A stretch of DNA of 64,000 bases from assembly GCA_003222195.1 (NCBI GenBank), contig QHVB01000025.1:248001-312000 (forward strand), read 5' to 3'. A program made the position numbers and the translations under genes. Below, in pieces: positions 52,723 through 61,146 of this stretch; position 1 is the first letter of the stretch; each line of letters opens with the position of its first letter. Under the pieces are notes generated by a model that was not told the origin of the DNA, ran no database searches, and saw nothing but the letters and a program-made list of their open reading frames with translations. This DNA is from Gemmatimonadota bacterium. GTDB lineage: Bacteria > Gemmatimonadota > Gemmatimonadetes > Gemmatimonadales > GWC2-71-9.

Positions 52723-53879
52723 TGCCGCGCACCCTCAAGCTGCCGCGCGCTGACGGCTCGCTCGCGCCGTATACGGTTCGGGAGCCGCGCATGTGGCCGG
52801 CTCCCACGGCGCCGATCCGCAGCCGGGTCGCCTACGCCGCGGCGCACGTCGTGAGCGATCCGCATTCCGACGCTGCCGTCGACTGGGACGCCACACTCGC
52901 CTACCGCCGTCACCTCTGGTCGCTGGGCCTGGGCGTCGCCGAGGCGATGGACACGGCGCAGCGCGGCATGGGCCTCGATTGGCCGCTCGCGCGCGAGCTC
53001 ATCAGCCGGTCGGTGGCCGAAGCGCGGGCGGTGGACGGACTCATCGCCTGCGGCGCCGGCACCGATCAGCTCGCGCCCGACGCGGGCGTGACGCTGGACG
53101 ATGTCGAGCGCGCGTACGCGGAGCAGGTGGGTCACGTGGAAGAGCAGGGCGGGCGGGTGGTGCTGATGGCGAGCCGCGCCTTGGCCCGTGCCGGCCGCGG
53201 GCCCGACGACTACCGGCGCGCGTACGGGACGATCCTGCGGCAGGTGCGCCGGCCGGTCATCCTGCATTGGCTGGGCGACATGTTCGACCCGCAACTCACC
53301 GGGTACTGGGGCACCTCCGACATCCGCGCCGCGATGGACGTCTGTCTCGAGATCATCGCCGAGCACCGCGCCAAGGTGGACGGGATCAAGATCTCGCTAC
53401 TCGACCCGAACCTGGAGATCGAGATGCGCGCGCGCCTGCCCGCCGGCGTGCGGATGTACACGGGTGACGATTTCAACTACGACCGGCTGATTCTGGGCGA
53501 GGGGGGGGGCGCGCACAGCGACGCGCTGCTCGGCATCTTCGACGCGATCGCCCCCGCGGCGTCGGCGGCGCTGCAGGCGCTGGACCGGGGGGACGTGGCG
53601 GGGTACCGCGTGGTGCTCGCGCCCACCGTTCCGCTGTCGCGCCACATCTTCGAGCCCCCCACGTACGCCTACAAGACAGGGATAGTCTTCCTCGCGTATC
53701 TAAACGGGCACCAGGAGCACTTCCGGATGCTGGCGGGCGCGGAGAGCGGACGAGACGAATTCCACCTCGCGGAGCTGTTCCGCCTCGCCGACACTGCGGG
53801 GCTGCTCGCGGACCCGGAGCGCGCCGTGCAGCGGATGGAGCGCGTACTGACATGGACTCGGTCGCGCGCCTCAGTCTGA
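52722..53879 (+). CDS. DUF993 family protein
   Basis: A 385-residue protein of the DUF993 family, which resembles dihydrodipicolinate synthase-type TIM barrels. Indicators are MGLDWPLARELISRSVAEA, IACGAGTDQL, RPVILHWLGDMFDPQLTGYWGT, KVDGIKISLLDP (with a candidate Schiff-base Lys) and MYTGDDFNYDRLILGEGGGAHSDALLGIFDAIAP. The true substrate is not known to me. An aldolase or lyase on a sugar acid is a reasonable guess. It overlaps the next gene by 28 bases. Confidence 0.9.
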   Translation: MPRTLKLPRADGSLAPYTVREPRMWPAPTAPIRSRVAYAAAHVVSDPHSDAAVDWDATLAYRRHLWSLGLGVAEAMDTAQRGMGLDWPLARELISRSVAEARAVDGLIACGAGTDQLAPDAGVTLDDVERAYAEQVGHVEEQGGRVVLMASRALARAGRGPDDYRRAYGTILRQVRRPVILHWLGDMFDPQLTGYWGTSDIRAAMDVCLEIIAEHRAKVDGIKISLLDPNLEIEMRARLPAGVRMYTGDDFNYDRLILGEGGGAHSDALLGIFDAIAPAASAALQALDRGDVAGYRVVLAPTVPLSRHIFEPPTYAYKTGIVFLAYLNGHQEHFRMLAGAESGRDEFHLAELFRLADTAGLLADPERAVQRMERVLTWTRSRASV

Positions 53880-54664
53880 ACCAGATCACGACCGAGCGCG
53901 CGAGCCTCGGCGACACGGTCGACGCATGCGCGCGGCACGGCGTGCCGGCGATTGCGCTGTGGCGTCACAAGGTGGCGGAGACGGGCGTGGATCGGGCGGC
54001 GCGGATGGTGCGCGATGCGGGGCTGCGGGTGTCGAGCCTGTGCCGGGGCGGGATGTTCCCGGCGCCCACGTCGGCCGAGCGGGCGGCGCGGATCGACGAC
54101 AACCGGCGGGCGGTAGACGAGGCGGCGGCGCTCAGCGCCGAGGTGCTCGTTCTCGTGTGCGGGCCGGCGCCGGATCGGGACATCGCTGCGGCTCGGCGCA
54201 TGGTTGCCGACGGGATCGCGGCACTCGTTCCGTACGCCGCGGAGCGGCGCGTGCGCCTCGGGATCGAGCCACTCCACCCCGCCTTCGCCGCCGAGCGGTC
54301 GTGCATCACCACGCTGCGCGAGGCGCGCCGCCTCGCCGAGCGTTTCGATGCCGCCACGGTCGGCGTCGTGGCCGACGTGTACCACATCTGGTGGGACCCG
54401 GAGCTGTACGACGAGCTGGCGGGGGCGACCGGCAGGCTCGTCGGGTTCCACGTCTCCGACTGGCTCGTCCCCGTGCGCGACATCCTGATGAATCGCGGCA
54501 TGATGGGCGACGGCGTGATCGAGCTGCGGCGGATCCGCGAGGCCGTCGAGCGCGCCGGCTATGTCGACCCGATCGAGGTCGAGATCTTCAACCAGGCCGT
54601 GTGGGATACGCCGCTCGAGACGTTGATGCCATTGGTGAAGGAGCGGTATCTCGCGTGCGTGTAG
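53852..54664 (+). CDS. Sugar phosphate isomerase/epimerase-type TIM barrel (cytoplasmic)
   Basis: A 270-residue AP-endonuclease-2-like barrel. It shows SLNQITTERASLGDTVDACARHGVPAIALWRHKV, LGIEPLHPAFAAERSCI (metal Glu), GVVADVYHIWWDPEL, LVGFHVSDWL and IEVEIFNQAVWDTP, with the metal-binding residues in place. There is no export signal, unlike the other two in the locus. It is co-translated with DUF993 and likely shares its pathway. Confidence 0.9.
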   Translation: MDSVARLSLNQITTERASLGDTVDACARHGVPAIALWRHKVAETGVDRAARMVRDAGLRVSSLCRGGMFPAPTSAERAARIDDNRRAVDEAAALSAEVLVLVCGPAPDRDIAAARRMVADGIAALVPYAAERRVRLGIEPLHPAFAAERSCITTLREARRLAERFDAATVGVVADVYHIWWDPELYDELAGATGRLVGFHVSDWLVPVRDILMNRGMMGDGVIELRRIREAVERAGYVDPIEVEIFNQAVWDTPLETLMPLVKERYLACV

Positions 54665-54681
54665 CGGTCAATGGAGGAAGG

Positions 54682-56082
54682 ATGCGCAAGCTCTGGGTGC
54701 TGGCTCTGCTCGCGCCGCTGGTGTCGCGCGCGGCAGATCTCCCGACCAACTACGTCGCCGGCCAGCTGATCCAGCTGAACGACAACGGAGCGTGGTCCTG
54801 GTTCATGGACGAGCGGGCCATCGTGGACGACGGCAAGCTCATCGTCGGATCGGTGCGCGCCGTGGGTGACTATCGCAACGAGCGTGATCCCGACTGGGGC
54901 AACGTGGAGGTGTCGGTCTACGACCTCGCGTCGGGTGTCGCGCGGCATACGGTGCTGCATCGCCACTTGCAGCAGGACGACCACGCGAGCCCCGCATTCC
55001 TCGCGCTCCCGGACGGCCGCTACCTCGCGATGTATACGCAACACGGAGTGGAGCGGCGCATCTATTACCGGCTCGCGGAGCCTCGCAATCCCCTGCGGTG
55101 GGGACCGGCCACGACCTTCGATACGCCGGGGAGCGCCGCGCAGCCGCTGCGCGGCGACAACGTCACGTACTCGAATCTGTTCCGCCTGGCCTCGGGCCGC
55201 ATCGTGAACTTCTTCCGCGGCGTGGGCCTCGAGCCGAACTACATGTACTCCGACGACACCGCCCGCACCTGGCACTACGGCGGCCGGATGGCCCACGGCA
55301 AGAGCGGCGGGTACAGCCCGTATCTCAAGTACGCCTTCGACGGGGTGGCCACGATTCACTTCGTGATGACGGAAAACCACCCGCGCAATTACGACAACAG
55401 CCTGTATCACGCGTTCATCCGCGACGGTGCCATCTACCTGTCGGACGGAACTCGCCGTGGCAAGCTGAGCGAGACGACGGAGACGGACGTGAACGCGTGG
55501 GACCTGACCAAGGTGTTTCAGGGCGATCCCGACAACGTGGCCTGGATGTGCGACCTCGAGCTGGATACGGCTCAGCGGCCGTACGTGGTGTTCACCGTTC
55601 AGAAAGACGGCCGCGGCCTGCCGCGCGGCCAGGGAGGCTTCGACCACCGGTTCGATTACGCGCGCTGGGACGGATCGGCGTGGCGGGTGCACGAGATCGC
55701 CTACGCCGGCACCCGGCTCTACGCCGGGGAGGATGATTACACGGGCCTCGCCGCGCTCGATCCCAACAACCCCGACGTGGTGTACATCTCGACCGACGTC
55801 GAGCCCGTCACGGGCAAACCGCTCGTCAGTACGGCGGACGGCGAGCGCCATCACGAGCTGTTCCGCGGCACAACGCGCGACTTCGGCGCCACCTGGAGCT
55901 GGGAACCCATCACCGCCAACTCGACCATGGACAACCTGCGACCCATCATCCCCAGGTGGAAGGACCCTCGGACGGCGCTCGTGTGGATGCGGGGGAGCTA
56001 CAAGAACAACCACGGGGAGTGGACGACGGCGGTGGTGGCGACCATCCTGCCGCCCTCACCCCGGGAAGGAGCCGGTCGATGA
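54682..56082 (+). CDS. BNR_4 repeat protein, putative polysaccharide lyase or sialidase-fold enzyme
   Basis: A 466-residue exported protein with ATG 54682 after GGAGGAAGG and a signal MRKLWVLALLAPLVSRAAD. The seven-bladed propeller pattern includes GAWSWFMDERAIVDDGKLIVGSV, VYDLASGVARHTVLHRHLQQDDHASPAFLALPDGRYLAMYTQH, VTYSNLFRL and the late QKDGRGLPRGQGGFDHRFDYARWDG. This is the BNR_4 family, whose known members include ulvan- and uronate-type lyases, so cleavage of a uronate-containing glycan is likely. The C-terminal SPREGAGR is written by a repeat remnant. It is coupled to the next gene. Confidence 0.85.
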   Translation: MRKLWVLALLAPLVSRAADLPTNYVAGQLIQLNDNGAWSWFMDERAIVDDGKLIVGSVRAVGDYRNERDPDWGNVEVSVYDLASGVARHTVLHRHLQQDDHASPAFLALPDGRYLAMYTQHGVERRIYYRLAEPRNPLRWGPATTFDTPGSAAQPLRGDNVTYSNLFRLASGRIVNFFRGVGLEPNYMYSDDTARTWHYGGRMAHGKSGGYSPYLKYAFDGVATIHFVMTENHPRNYDNSLYHAFIRDGAIYLSDGTRRGKLSETTETDVNAWDLTKVFQGDPDNVAWMCDLELDTAQRPYVVFTVQKDGRGLPRGQGGFDHRFDYARWDGSAWRVHEIAYAGTRLYAGEDDYTGLAALDPNNPDVVYISTDVEPVTGKPLVSTADGERHHELFRGTTRDFGATWSWEPITANSTMDNLRPIIPRWKDPRTALVWMRGSYKNNHGEWTTAVVATILPPSPREGAGR

Positions 56083-56999
56083 CGACGCGTCGCGAATTCT
56101 TGGGCACATCCGCCGCACTGCTCGTTGCCCGCTACACGCGCCTGGTGTCCAGCCAGGCCCGTCTACCCCTCGGCTTCTCGACGCTGGGGTGCCCGCAGTG
56201 GAGCTGGTCGCAGATCCTCGACTTCGCAGCGGCGCACGGCTACGCCGCCGTCGAGCTGCGCGGGATACTGAAAGAGCTGGATCTCACGAAGGTCCCGGAG
56301 CTGACGGGCGAGCACGTGAGCGAGGCGAAGCGGCAGCTCGCGGCGCGCGGGCTCGTCGTGTCCTGCCTCGGCGCGTCGGCGCACATGCACGAGATGGACC
56401 CCGTCAAGCACGCCGCGCAGCTCGACGAGGCGCGCCGCTTCATCGATCTGGCCGACGCACTCGGCGCTCCCTACGTGCGGGTGTTCGGGAACGAGTACGT
56501 GGCAGGCGTGCCGCGCGCCGAGATGCTCGCGCACATCGCCGGCGCGCTACGCGAGCTCGGCGACTATGCCCGCCGCACGGGCGTCACCGTGGTCATCGAA
56601 TCCCACGGCGACTTCACCGATTCGCCGGCGCTGCTCGACATCCTCACGAAGGCCGACTCACCGAACGTGGCGCTGCTCTGGGACGCGCACCACACGTTCG
56701 TGTCGGGCAAGGAAGAGCCCGAGGACACGGTGCGGCAGCTGGGTCGTTACATCCGGCACGTGCATCTCAAGGACTCCGTCCCCGCGGCGACGGAGGGTGG
56801 TCGCCGGTACGTGCTGACGGGCACGGGCCAGGTACCGGTAAAGCGGCAGATCGAGGCGCTGGTGAAGCTGGGGTACCGCGGTTACTACAATTTCGAGTGG
56901 GAGAAGCGGTGGCATCCGGAGATCGAGGAGCCCGAGGTGGCGTTCGCCCAGTTCGCGGAGGTGGCTGCGGGGTATCTGCGCGAAGCGCGACGCGAATGA
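56079..56999 (+). CDS. Sugar phosphate isomerase/epimerase-type TIM barrel, Tat-exported
   Basis: A 306-residue protein whose start MTTRREFLGTSAALLVARY is a twin-arginine signal. The barrel shows LPLGFSTLGCPQWSWSQILDFAAAHGYAAVELRG, VVIESHGDFTD, LLWDAHHTFVSGKE, YIRHVHLKDS and YYNFEWEKRW. The metal-binding Glu, Asp and His positions are kept. The ATG overlaps the BNR_4 gene stop. It may act on 3-keto or unsaturated sugars released by the lyase. Confidence 0.9.
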   Translation: MTTRREFLGTSAALLVARYTRLVSSQARLPLGFSTLGCPQWSWSQILDFAAAHGYAAVELRGILKELDLTKVPELTGEHVSEAKRQLAARGLVVSCLGASAHMHEMDPVKHAAQLDEARRFIDLADALGAPYVRVFGNEYVAGVPRAEMLAHIAGALRELGDYARRTGVTVVIESHGDFTDSPALLDILTKADSPNVALLWDAHHTFVSGKEEPEDTVRQLGRYIRHVHLKDSVPAATEGGRRYVLTGTGQVPVKRQIEALVKLGYRGYYNFEWEKRWHPEIEEPEVAFAQFAEVAAGYLREARRE

Positions 57000-57055
57000 T
57001 CAATAATCAATGATCGATGATCATTGGACATTGATCATTGTTCATTGATCATTCG
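56995..57055. repeat. AT-rich palindromic repeat (copy 2)
   Basis: Built of TGATCATTG and CAATGATCA units plus TGATCATTGGACATTGATC, closely related to the copy at 22501-22550. It lies between convergent genes and supplies the last codons and stop of uxuA (SNDQ and TGA). It could act as a bidirectional terminator through its dyad symmetry. Confidence 0.75.
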
Positions 57056-58085
57056 AAATCCCCTCCCACAGCCCCTGCAGGTACATCGCGCCCAAGGCGC
57101 GATCGTACAGTCCGTAGCCCGGCCGTCCCCGCTCGCCCCAGATCATCCGGCCGTGATCGGGACGCATCGGGCCGGTGAATCCGGTGTCGTGCAGCGCGCG
57201 CAACACCTCTCTCAGGTCCACACCGCCGCAGGCGGAGGGATGCGGCGTCTCGTGGAACTGGTGCTCGCCGGTGATGCGCACATTGCGGCAGTGGGCGAAG
57301 TGAATGCGCCCCATCTCGCCGAGCCGCCGGGCCATGGCGGGGAGATCATTGTCGGGTCGCGCGCCGAGCGACCCGGTGCAGAACGTCACGCCGTTCGCCG
57401 GGCGGTCGACAAGCCCCACGAGCCGCTCGAGGTCCGGGCCGCGGCAGATGATCCGCGGCAACCCGAAGATGGACCAGGGTGGATCGTCGGGATGGATCGC
57501 CATCCGAACGCGGGCTTCCTCGGCGACCGGCACCACGCGCTCGAGGAAGTAGGCTAAGTGGTCCCACAATCGCTCGGTGTCGACGTCGCGGTATGCGGCG
57601 AGGAGCGCCTGCAGCTCGCCGGGCCCGTACGTCGCGGCCCATCCCGGCAGGTCGCTGGTCCCGTGCGCTAGGTTCACGGCGCGGAGGGCGCGGTCGTCGT
57701 AAGCGAGCGCGGTGGAGCCGTCCGCCAGCGGCATCGCGAGCTCGGTGCGCATCCAGTCGAACACGGGCATGAAGTTGTAGCACAGGACGGGGATTCCGAG
57801 CTCCCCCATCGCCCGCACGCTCTCGCAGTAGTTCGCGATGAGCCGGTCACGGGTAGGTCGACCCAGCTTGATGTCCTCGTGCACGGGGATGCTTTCGACG
57901 ACAGCAAGCGTGAGCCCGGCCGCATCGATGTCCCTGCCCAACCGCTCGAGCTGCTCGCGCGACCAGGGCGCGCCGACCGGAACGTCATACAGGGCGCTGA
58001 CCACGCCTCGGATGCCGGGGATCTGACGGATATGTGCGAGCGGGATCGGATCGGCGGCGCCGAACCAGCGGAACGTCAGGTACAC
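57042..58085 (-). CDS. uxuA: Mannonate dehydratase
   Basis: Dehydrates D-mannonate to 2-keto-3-deoxygluconate in the glucuronate branch. It has 347 residues, with MYLTFRWFGAADPIPLAHIRQIPGIRGVVSAL, WSREQLERLGRDIDAAGL, IPVLCYNFMPVFDWMRT, MAIHPDDPPWSIFGLPRII, GVTFCTGSLGARPDND, IHFAHCRNVRI and MRPDHGRMIWGE. All expected metal and catalytic His, Asp and Cys are visible. The end (ISNDQ) enters the AT-rich repeat. It overlaps kdgK by 10 bases. Confidence 0.96.
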   Translation of the reverse strand: MYLTFRWFGAADPIPLAHIRQIPGIRGVVSALYDVPVGAPWSREQLERLGRDIDAAGLTLAVVESIPVHEDIKLGRPTRDRLIANYCESVRAMGELGIPVLCYNFMPVFDWMRTELAMPLADGSTALAYDDRALRAVNLAHGTSDLPGWAATYGPGELQALLAAYRDVDTERLWDHLAYFLERVVPVAEEARVRMAIHPDDPPWSIFGLPRIICRGPDLERLVGLVDRPANGVTFCTGSLGARPDNDLPAMARRLGEMGRIHFAHCRNVRITGEHQFHETPHPSACGGVDLREVLRALHDTGFTGPMRPDHGRMIWGERGRPGYGLYDRALGAMYLQGLWEGISNDQ

Positions 58086-59065
58086 GCGTGCACTAACCGT
58101 TGGATGTCCTCGACGGTGGCGCGCCCGAAGTCCCCGGGGACGGCGAGCTTCAGGGCGCCCGCCGCGACCGCGAAGTCGAGCGCGGCGGCGGGCGTCTGCG
58201 CGCCGAGGAGCGCGGCGATCAGGCCGGCGGCAAAGCTGTCGCCTCCTCCGACGCGATCCACCACGCGCATCACGTGCCGCCGGCTCCGCGCAAGCGCGCG
58301 GGTGGCGGCGTCGTACAGCGTGGCGCTCCAGCCTTGCTCGCGCGCGCCGAGGATCTCCCGCTGCGTGATCGCGACGACACGACTACCGTAGCGCTCGGCA
58401 AGTAGCGGGCCGAGCGCGTCGCCCGTCGCATCGACGCCGAGCAGGGCACGCACAGCCTCACGGTTGCCGATCAAGACGTCGGCCTGGCGCACCAGCGGCT
58501 CGATCAATCCACGCGGATCCCGGCCTCGCCACAGCGCTTCCCGGTAGTTCAGGTCGAAGCTCACCGGCACCTGCCCCGCGCGGGCGCACGCCATGGCGCG
58601 TGCAAGCGCCGCGGCTGGCCCGTCCCCCAGCGCAGGCGTGATCCCGGTGGAGTGAAACCACGCCGCTCCAGCCAGCAGCGGCGCCCAGTCGATCTCGCTG
58701 GGATCGATTTGGGCGAGCGCCGAGCCCGCGCGGTCGTACACGACGCGCATGGAGCGCAGGTCCGCGCCCGGCTCCACGAAGTAGAGCCCGATCCGTATGC
58801 CGCCGCGCCGAATCGACGCGGTCCCGACGCCTTCGCGCTGGAGCGCAGCGAGCGCCGCATCGCCGAGCGGGCCTTCGGGCAGACGCGTTACATAGTCGGC
58901 CGTCAGACCCAGGTGGCTCAGCGCAACCGCGACGTTGGCCTCCGCCCCTCCGAAAAACGTGTGCAGCTCCGGCGACTCGAACAGTCGCTGCTCCCCCGGC
59001 GGGCTGAGCCGGAGCAGGAGCTCTCCGAAAGCGACCACGCGTGGCGCCCCAGCGGACAGACTCAC
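58076..59065 (-). CDS. kdgK: 2-keto-3-deoxygluconate kinase
   Basis: Phosphorylates KDG to KDPG. It is a 329-residue PfkB-family sugar kinase with VVAFGELLLRLSPPGEQRLFES, FFGGAEANVAVALSHLG, VSFDLNYREALW, the VVAITQRE nucleotide segment and the catalytic DRVGGGDSFAAGL. Both PfkB signatures are present. It is coupled to eda by a 4-base overlap and to uxuA by a 10-base overlap. Confidence 0.95.
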   Translation of the reverse strand: MSLSAGAPRVVAFGELLLRLSPPGEQRLFESPELHTFFGGAEANVAVALSHLGLTADYVTRLPEGPLGDAALAALQREGVGTASIRRGGIRIGLYFVEPGADLRSMRVVYDRAGSALAQIDPSEIDWAPLLAGAAWFHSTGITPALGDGPAAALARAMACARAGQVPVSFDLNYREALWRGRDPRGLIEPLVRQADVLIGNREAVRALLGVDATGDALGPLLAERYGSRVVAITQREILGAREQGWSATLYDAATRALARSRRHVMRVVDRVGGGDSFAAGLIAALLGAQTPAAALDFAVAAGALKLAVPGDFGRATVEDIQRLVHACT

Positions 59066-59727
59066 GCGGGTGCTCCGGTGAGCGGCCCGCGGGCGCCAGC
59101 GACGCAGTCGACGAGCGCCCGGGCGCGCGCCGTCAGCTCCGCCCAGGCGCCTTCACCCTGAGCGACGAGCGACGCGCTGACGAGCGCGCTCCCGACGCTG
59201 ACAGCCGCGGCGCCGGCGCGGATCCAGTCGCCTGCGTTCTCGAGCGACACCCCGCCGGACGGCACCACGCGCAGGATTGGCAGCGGGGCGAGCACTTCTC
59301 GCAAGTAGGGCGGGCCGACCGCGGACGCGGGGAACAGCTTCACTAGCGGTGCGCCGGCGCGCCACGCCTCCAGCAGCTCCGTCGGTGAAAACGCTCCGGG
59401 CAAACACGGGATGTGGTGGTCGCGACAGTAGCGAACGACGAAGCGATCGAACGCGGGGCTCACCACGAAACGCGCCCCGCGAGCGATGACGTCGCGGGCG
59501 GCCTTCACGTCGACCACTGTCCCCGCTCCGATCAAGCATCCCTTGAGTTCCGGGTCCGACGCGAGCCCGGCGATCGCCTCGAGCGCGCCCGGCGTCGTCA
59601 GCGTGATTTCCACGGCCGTCACGCCCCCCGCCGCGAGCGCGGCGGCCACGCCGCGGAGGCCGGTCGATTCGGGCAGCCGAACGACCGCGATCACGCCGCT
59701 CGCGAGCAAGGGGGGGGGCTCAGTCAT
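59062..59727 (-). CDS. eda: KDPG/KHG aldolase
   Basis: Splits KDPG into pyruvate and glyceraldehyde-3-phosphate. Starting at ATG 59727 it has 221 residues, normal for the family. Visible are GVIAVVRL, GVTAVEITLTTPGA with catalytic Glu40, GAGTVVD, FVVSPAFD, and the Schiff-base Lys130 in PLVKLFPAS, then GGVSLENAGDWIRAGAAAVSVGSAL. The start overlaps the uxaB stop by 8 bases. Confidence 0.96.
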   Translation of the reverse strand: MTEPPPLLASGVIAVVRLPESTGLRGVAAALAAGGVTAVEITLTTPGALEAIAGLASDPELKGCLIGAGTVVDVKAARDVIARGARFVVSPAFDRFVVRYCRDHHIPCLPGAFSPTELLEAWRAGAPLVKLFPASAVGPPYLREVLAPLPILRVVPSGGVSLENAGDWIRAGAAAVSVGSALVSASLVAQGEGAWAELTARARALVDCVAGARGPLTGAPA

Positions 59728-60955
59728 GGGCGAGCGCTGCCTCGACACCCTCGTGCTCGAGGACGCGCATCCAGCGCGTCGTGGCTGCGACGAACTCCGG
59801 GAGCCGCGACGCTTCCGCGAGCGACTCGACCGGCAATCGCAGGAGCGCGAGGTGCGCGGCGCACGCGAGCGCGAGGCCCTCGGGTGGGCGGCCTCGCCGC
59901 TTCCCGAAGGCGACAATGAGGGGCACGACCCGAATCCGCATCTTGGTCTCCTGATGGGTCAGGATCACGCGCCACTCGTGATCGAGCCACGGGTTTCGGA
60001 AGCGCTCCACGACTGACAGCGCGAACTCCTGAGCCGCGTCGCCCGGCAGGTCGGTAGCGGGGATGATCTCGTCGAACAACACCCGGCGCAAGAACGCGCC
60101 CAGCTGCGCGTGCTCGACCGCCTCGCGAACCGTCCGCACGCCGGCCAGAAGCGCGAGCGGCGCCACTGCGGTGTGGGTCGCGTTCAGGAGGCGGAGCTTG
60201 CGCTCTTGGTAGAAGCCGATGTCGGGTGCGAACACCACCGACTCGGGCCTAACGTCGATGGGAAACGCCGTCCGCAGCGCAGGCGGGTCGGCCTCGATGG
60301 CCCAGAACGAGTACGGCTCCGTGACGGTGAGCAGGGCATCCGCGTAGCCCAGGCCGGCCTCGAGGGCCGCGCGCTGGTCGGGGGGAGGAGCGCCGGGCGT
60401 AATGCGATCCACGAGCGAAGAACAAAACCGGACGCGGGCGGAGCGCCATGCGCGGAATTCTTCGCTTTGCGGTCCTTCCCGCGCCACTTCATCCACCATC
60501 GCGGCGAGCTGCCGTCCGTTGTCGGGGATCAGCTCAGTAGGAATCACGAAGAGCGTGGGGCCGTCGGGCAGGCGCTCGAAGCGGGCGCGCAGCACGTCGG
60601 TCAGCCGAGCGGGGAAGCCCGAGTCTAGCCGGAAGCCAGACTCGGTCACGTTGCTCACGATCACCTGGAGCTCCGGCCGCGCGGCCACCTCGCGCACCGC
60701 GTCCCACTCGCCGTCGGCGACGAGCGCGCGCGAGATCGACCCGATCAGGCGGGTCCGCTCGACGCGCTCGCCGCTCGACAGACCGCGTTCCAGCAGAGTG
60801 AACAGGCCGTCTTGCTCGTTCATCGCCCGTGCCCTTCCTTGCGGCGTGCTTTGCACGACCACAATCCGGCCGTTGAACGCGCCCGCGCGGTTGGCCGCGT
60901 CGACGGATGCGGCGCACAGGGCGCGCAGCAACACGCCGGTGCCGAACTGGAGCAC
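59720..60955 (-). CDS. uxaB: Tagaturonate reductase (altronate oxidoreductase)
   Basis: Reduces D-tagaturonate to D-altronate with NADH. At least 411 residues of the mannitol-dehydrogenase family are seen: VLQFGTGVLLRAL, NEQDGLFTLLERGL, VIVSNVTESGF, FCSSLVDRITPG, IGFYQERKLRLLNATHTAVAPLALLAGV and FRNPWLDHEWRVILTH, which match UxaB more closely than UxuB. The GTG at 60955 starts at the very first Rossmann strand. Matching residues (AYRRRELPER) continue upstream in the same frame without any ATG, GTG or TTG, so the true start may be the CTG at 61012 or may be disrupted. Confidence 0.88.
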   Translation of the reverse strand: MLQFGTGVLLRALCAASVDAANRAGAFNGRIVVVQSTPQGRARAMNEQDGLFTLLERGLSSGERVERTRLIGSISRALVADGEWDAVREVAARPELQVIVSNVTESGFRLDSGFPARLTDVLRARFERLPDGPTLFVIPTELIPDNGRQLAAMVDEVAREGPQSEEFRAWRSARVRFCSSLVDRITPGAPPPDQRAALEAGLGYADALLTVTEPYSFWAIEADPPALRTAFPIDVRPESVVFAPDIGFYQERKLRLLNATHTAVAPLALLAGVRTVREAVEHAQLGAFLRRVLFDEIIPATDLPGDAAQEFALSVVERFRNPWLDHEWRVILTHQETKMRIRVVPLIVAFGKRRGRPPEGLALACAAHLALLRLPVESLAEASRLPEFVAATTRWMRVLEHEGVEAALAHD

Positions 60956-61146
60956 GCGCTCTGGAAGCTCCCGCCGGCGGTACGCGCTCTCCGGCCAGTG
61001 GGCGTGACTCAGACTGGGAAGGATCCTCGCCTCGCATCTCGTGGGTCGGTGGATAAGCTGCGCGCAAACGCAGCGGACGCAAAGGTCGCGCGAACATCTT
61101 TCCCGTCGCCCGCGTATCAGATATACACACCAACCTGGCAGGCTTT

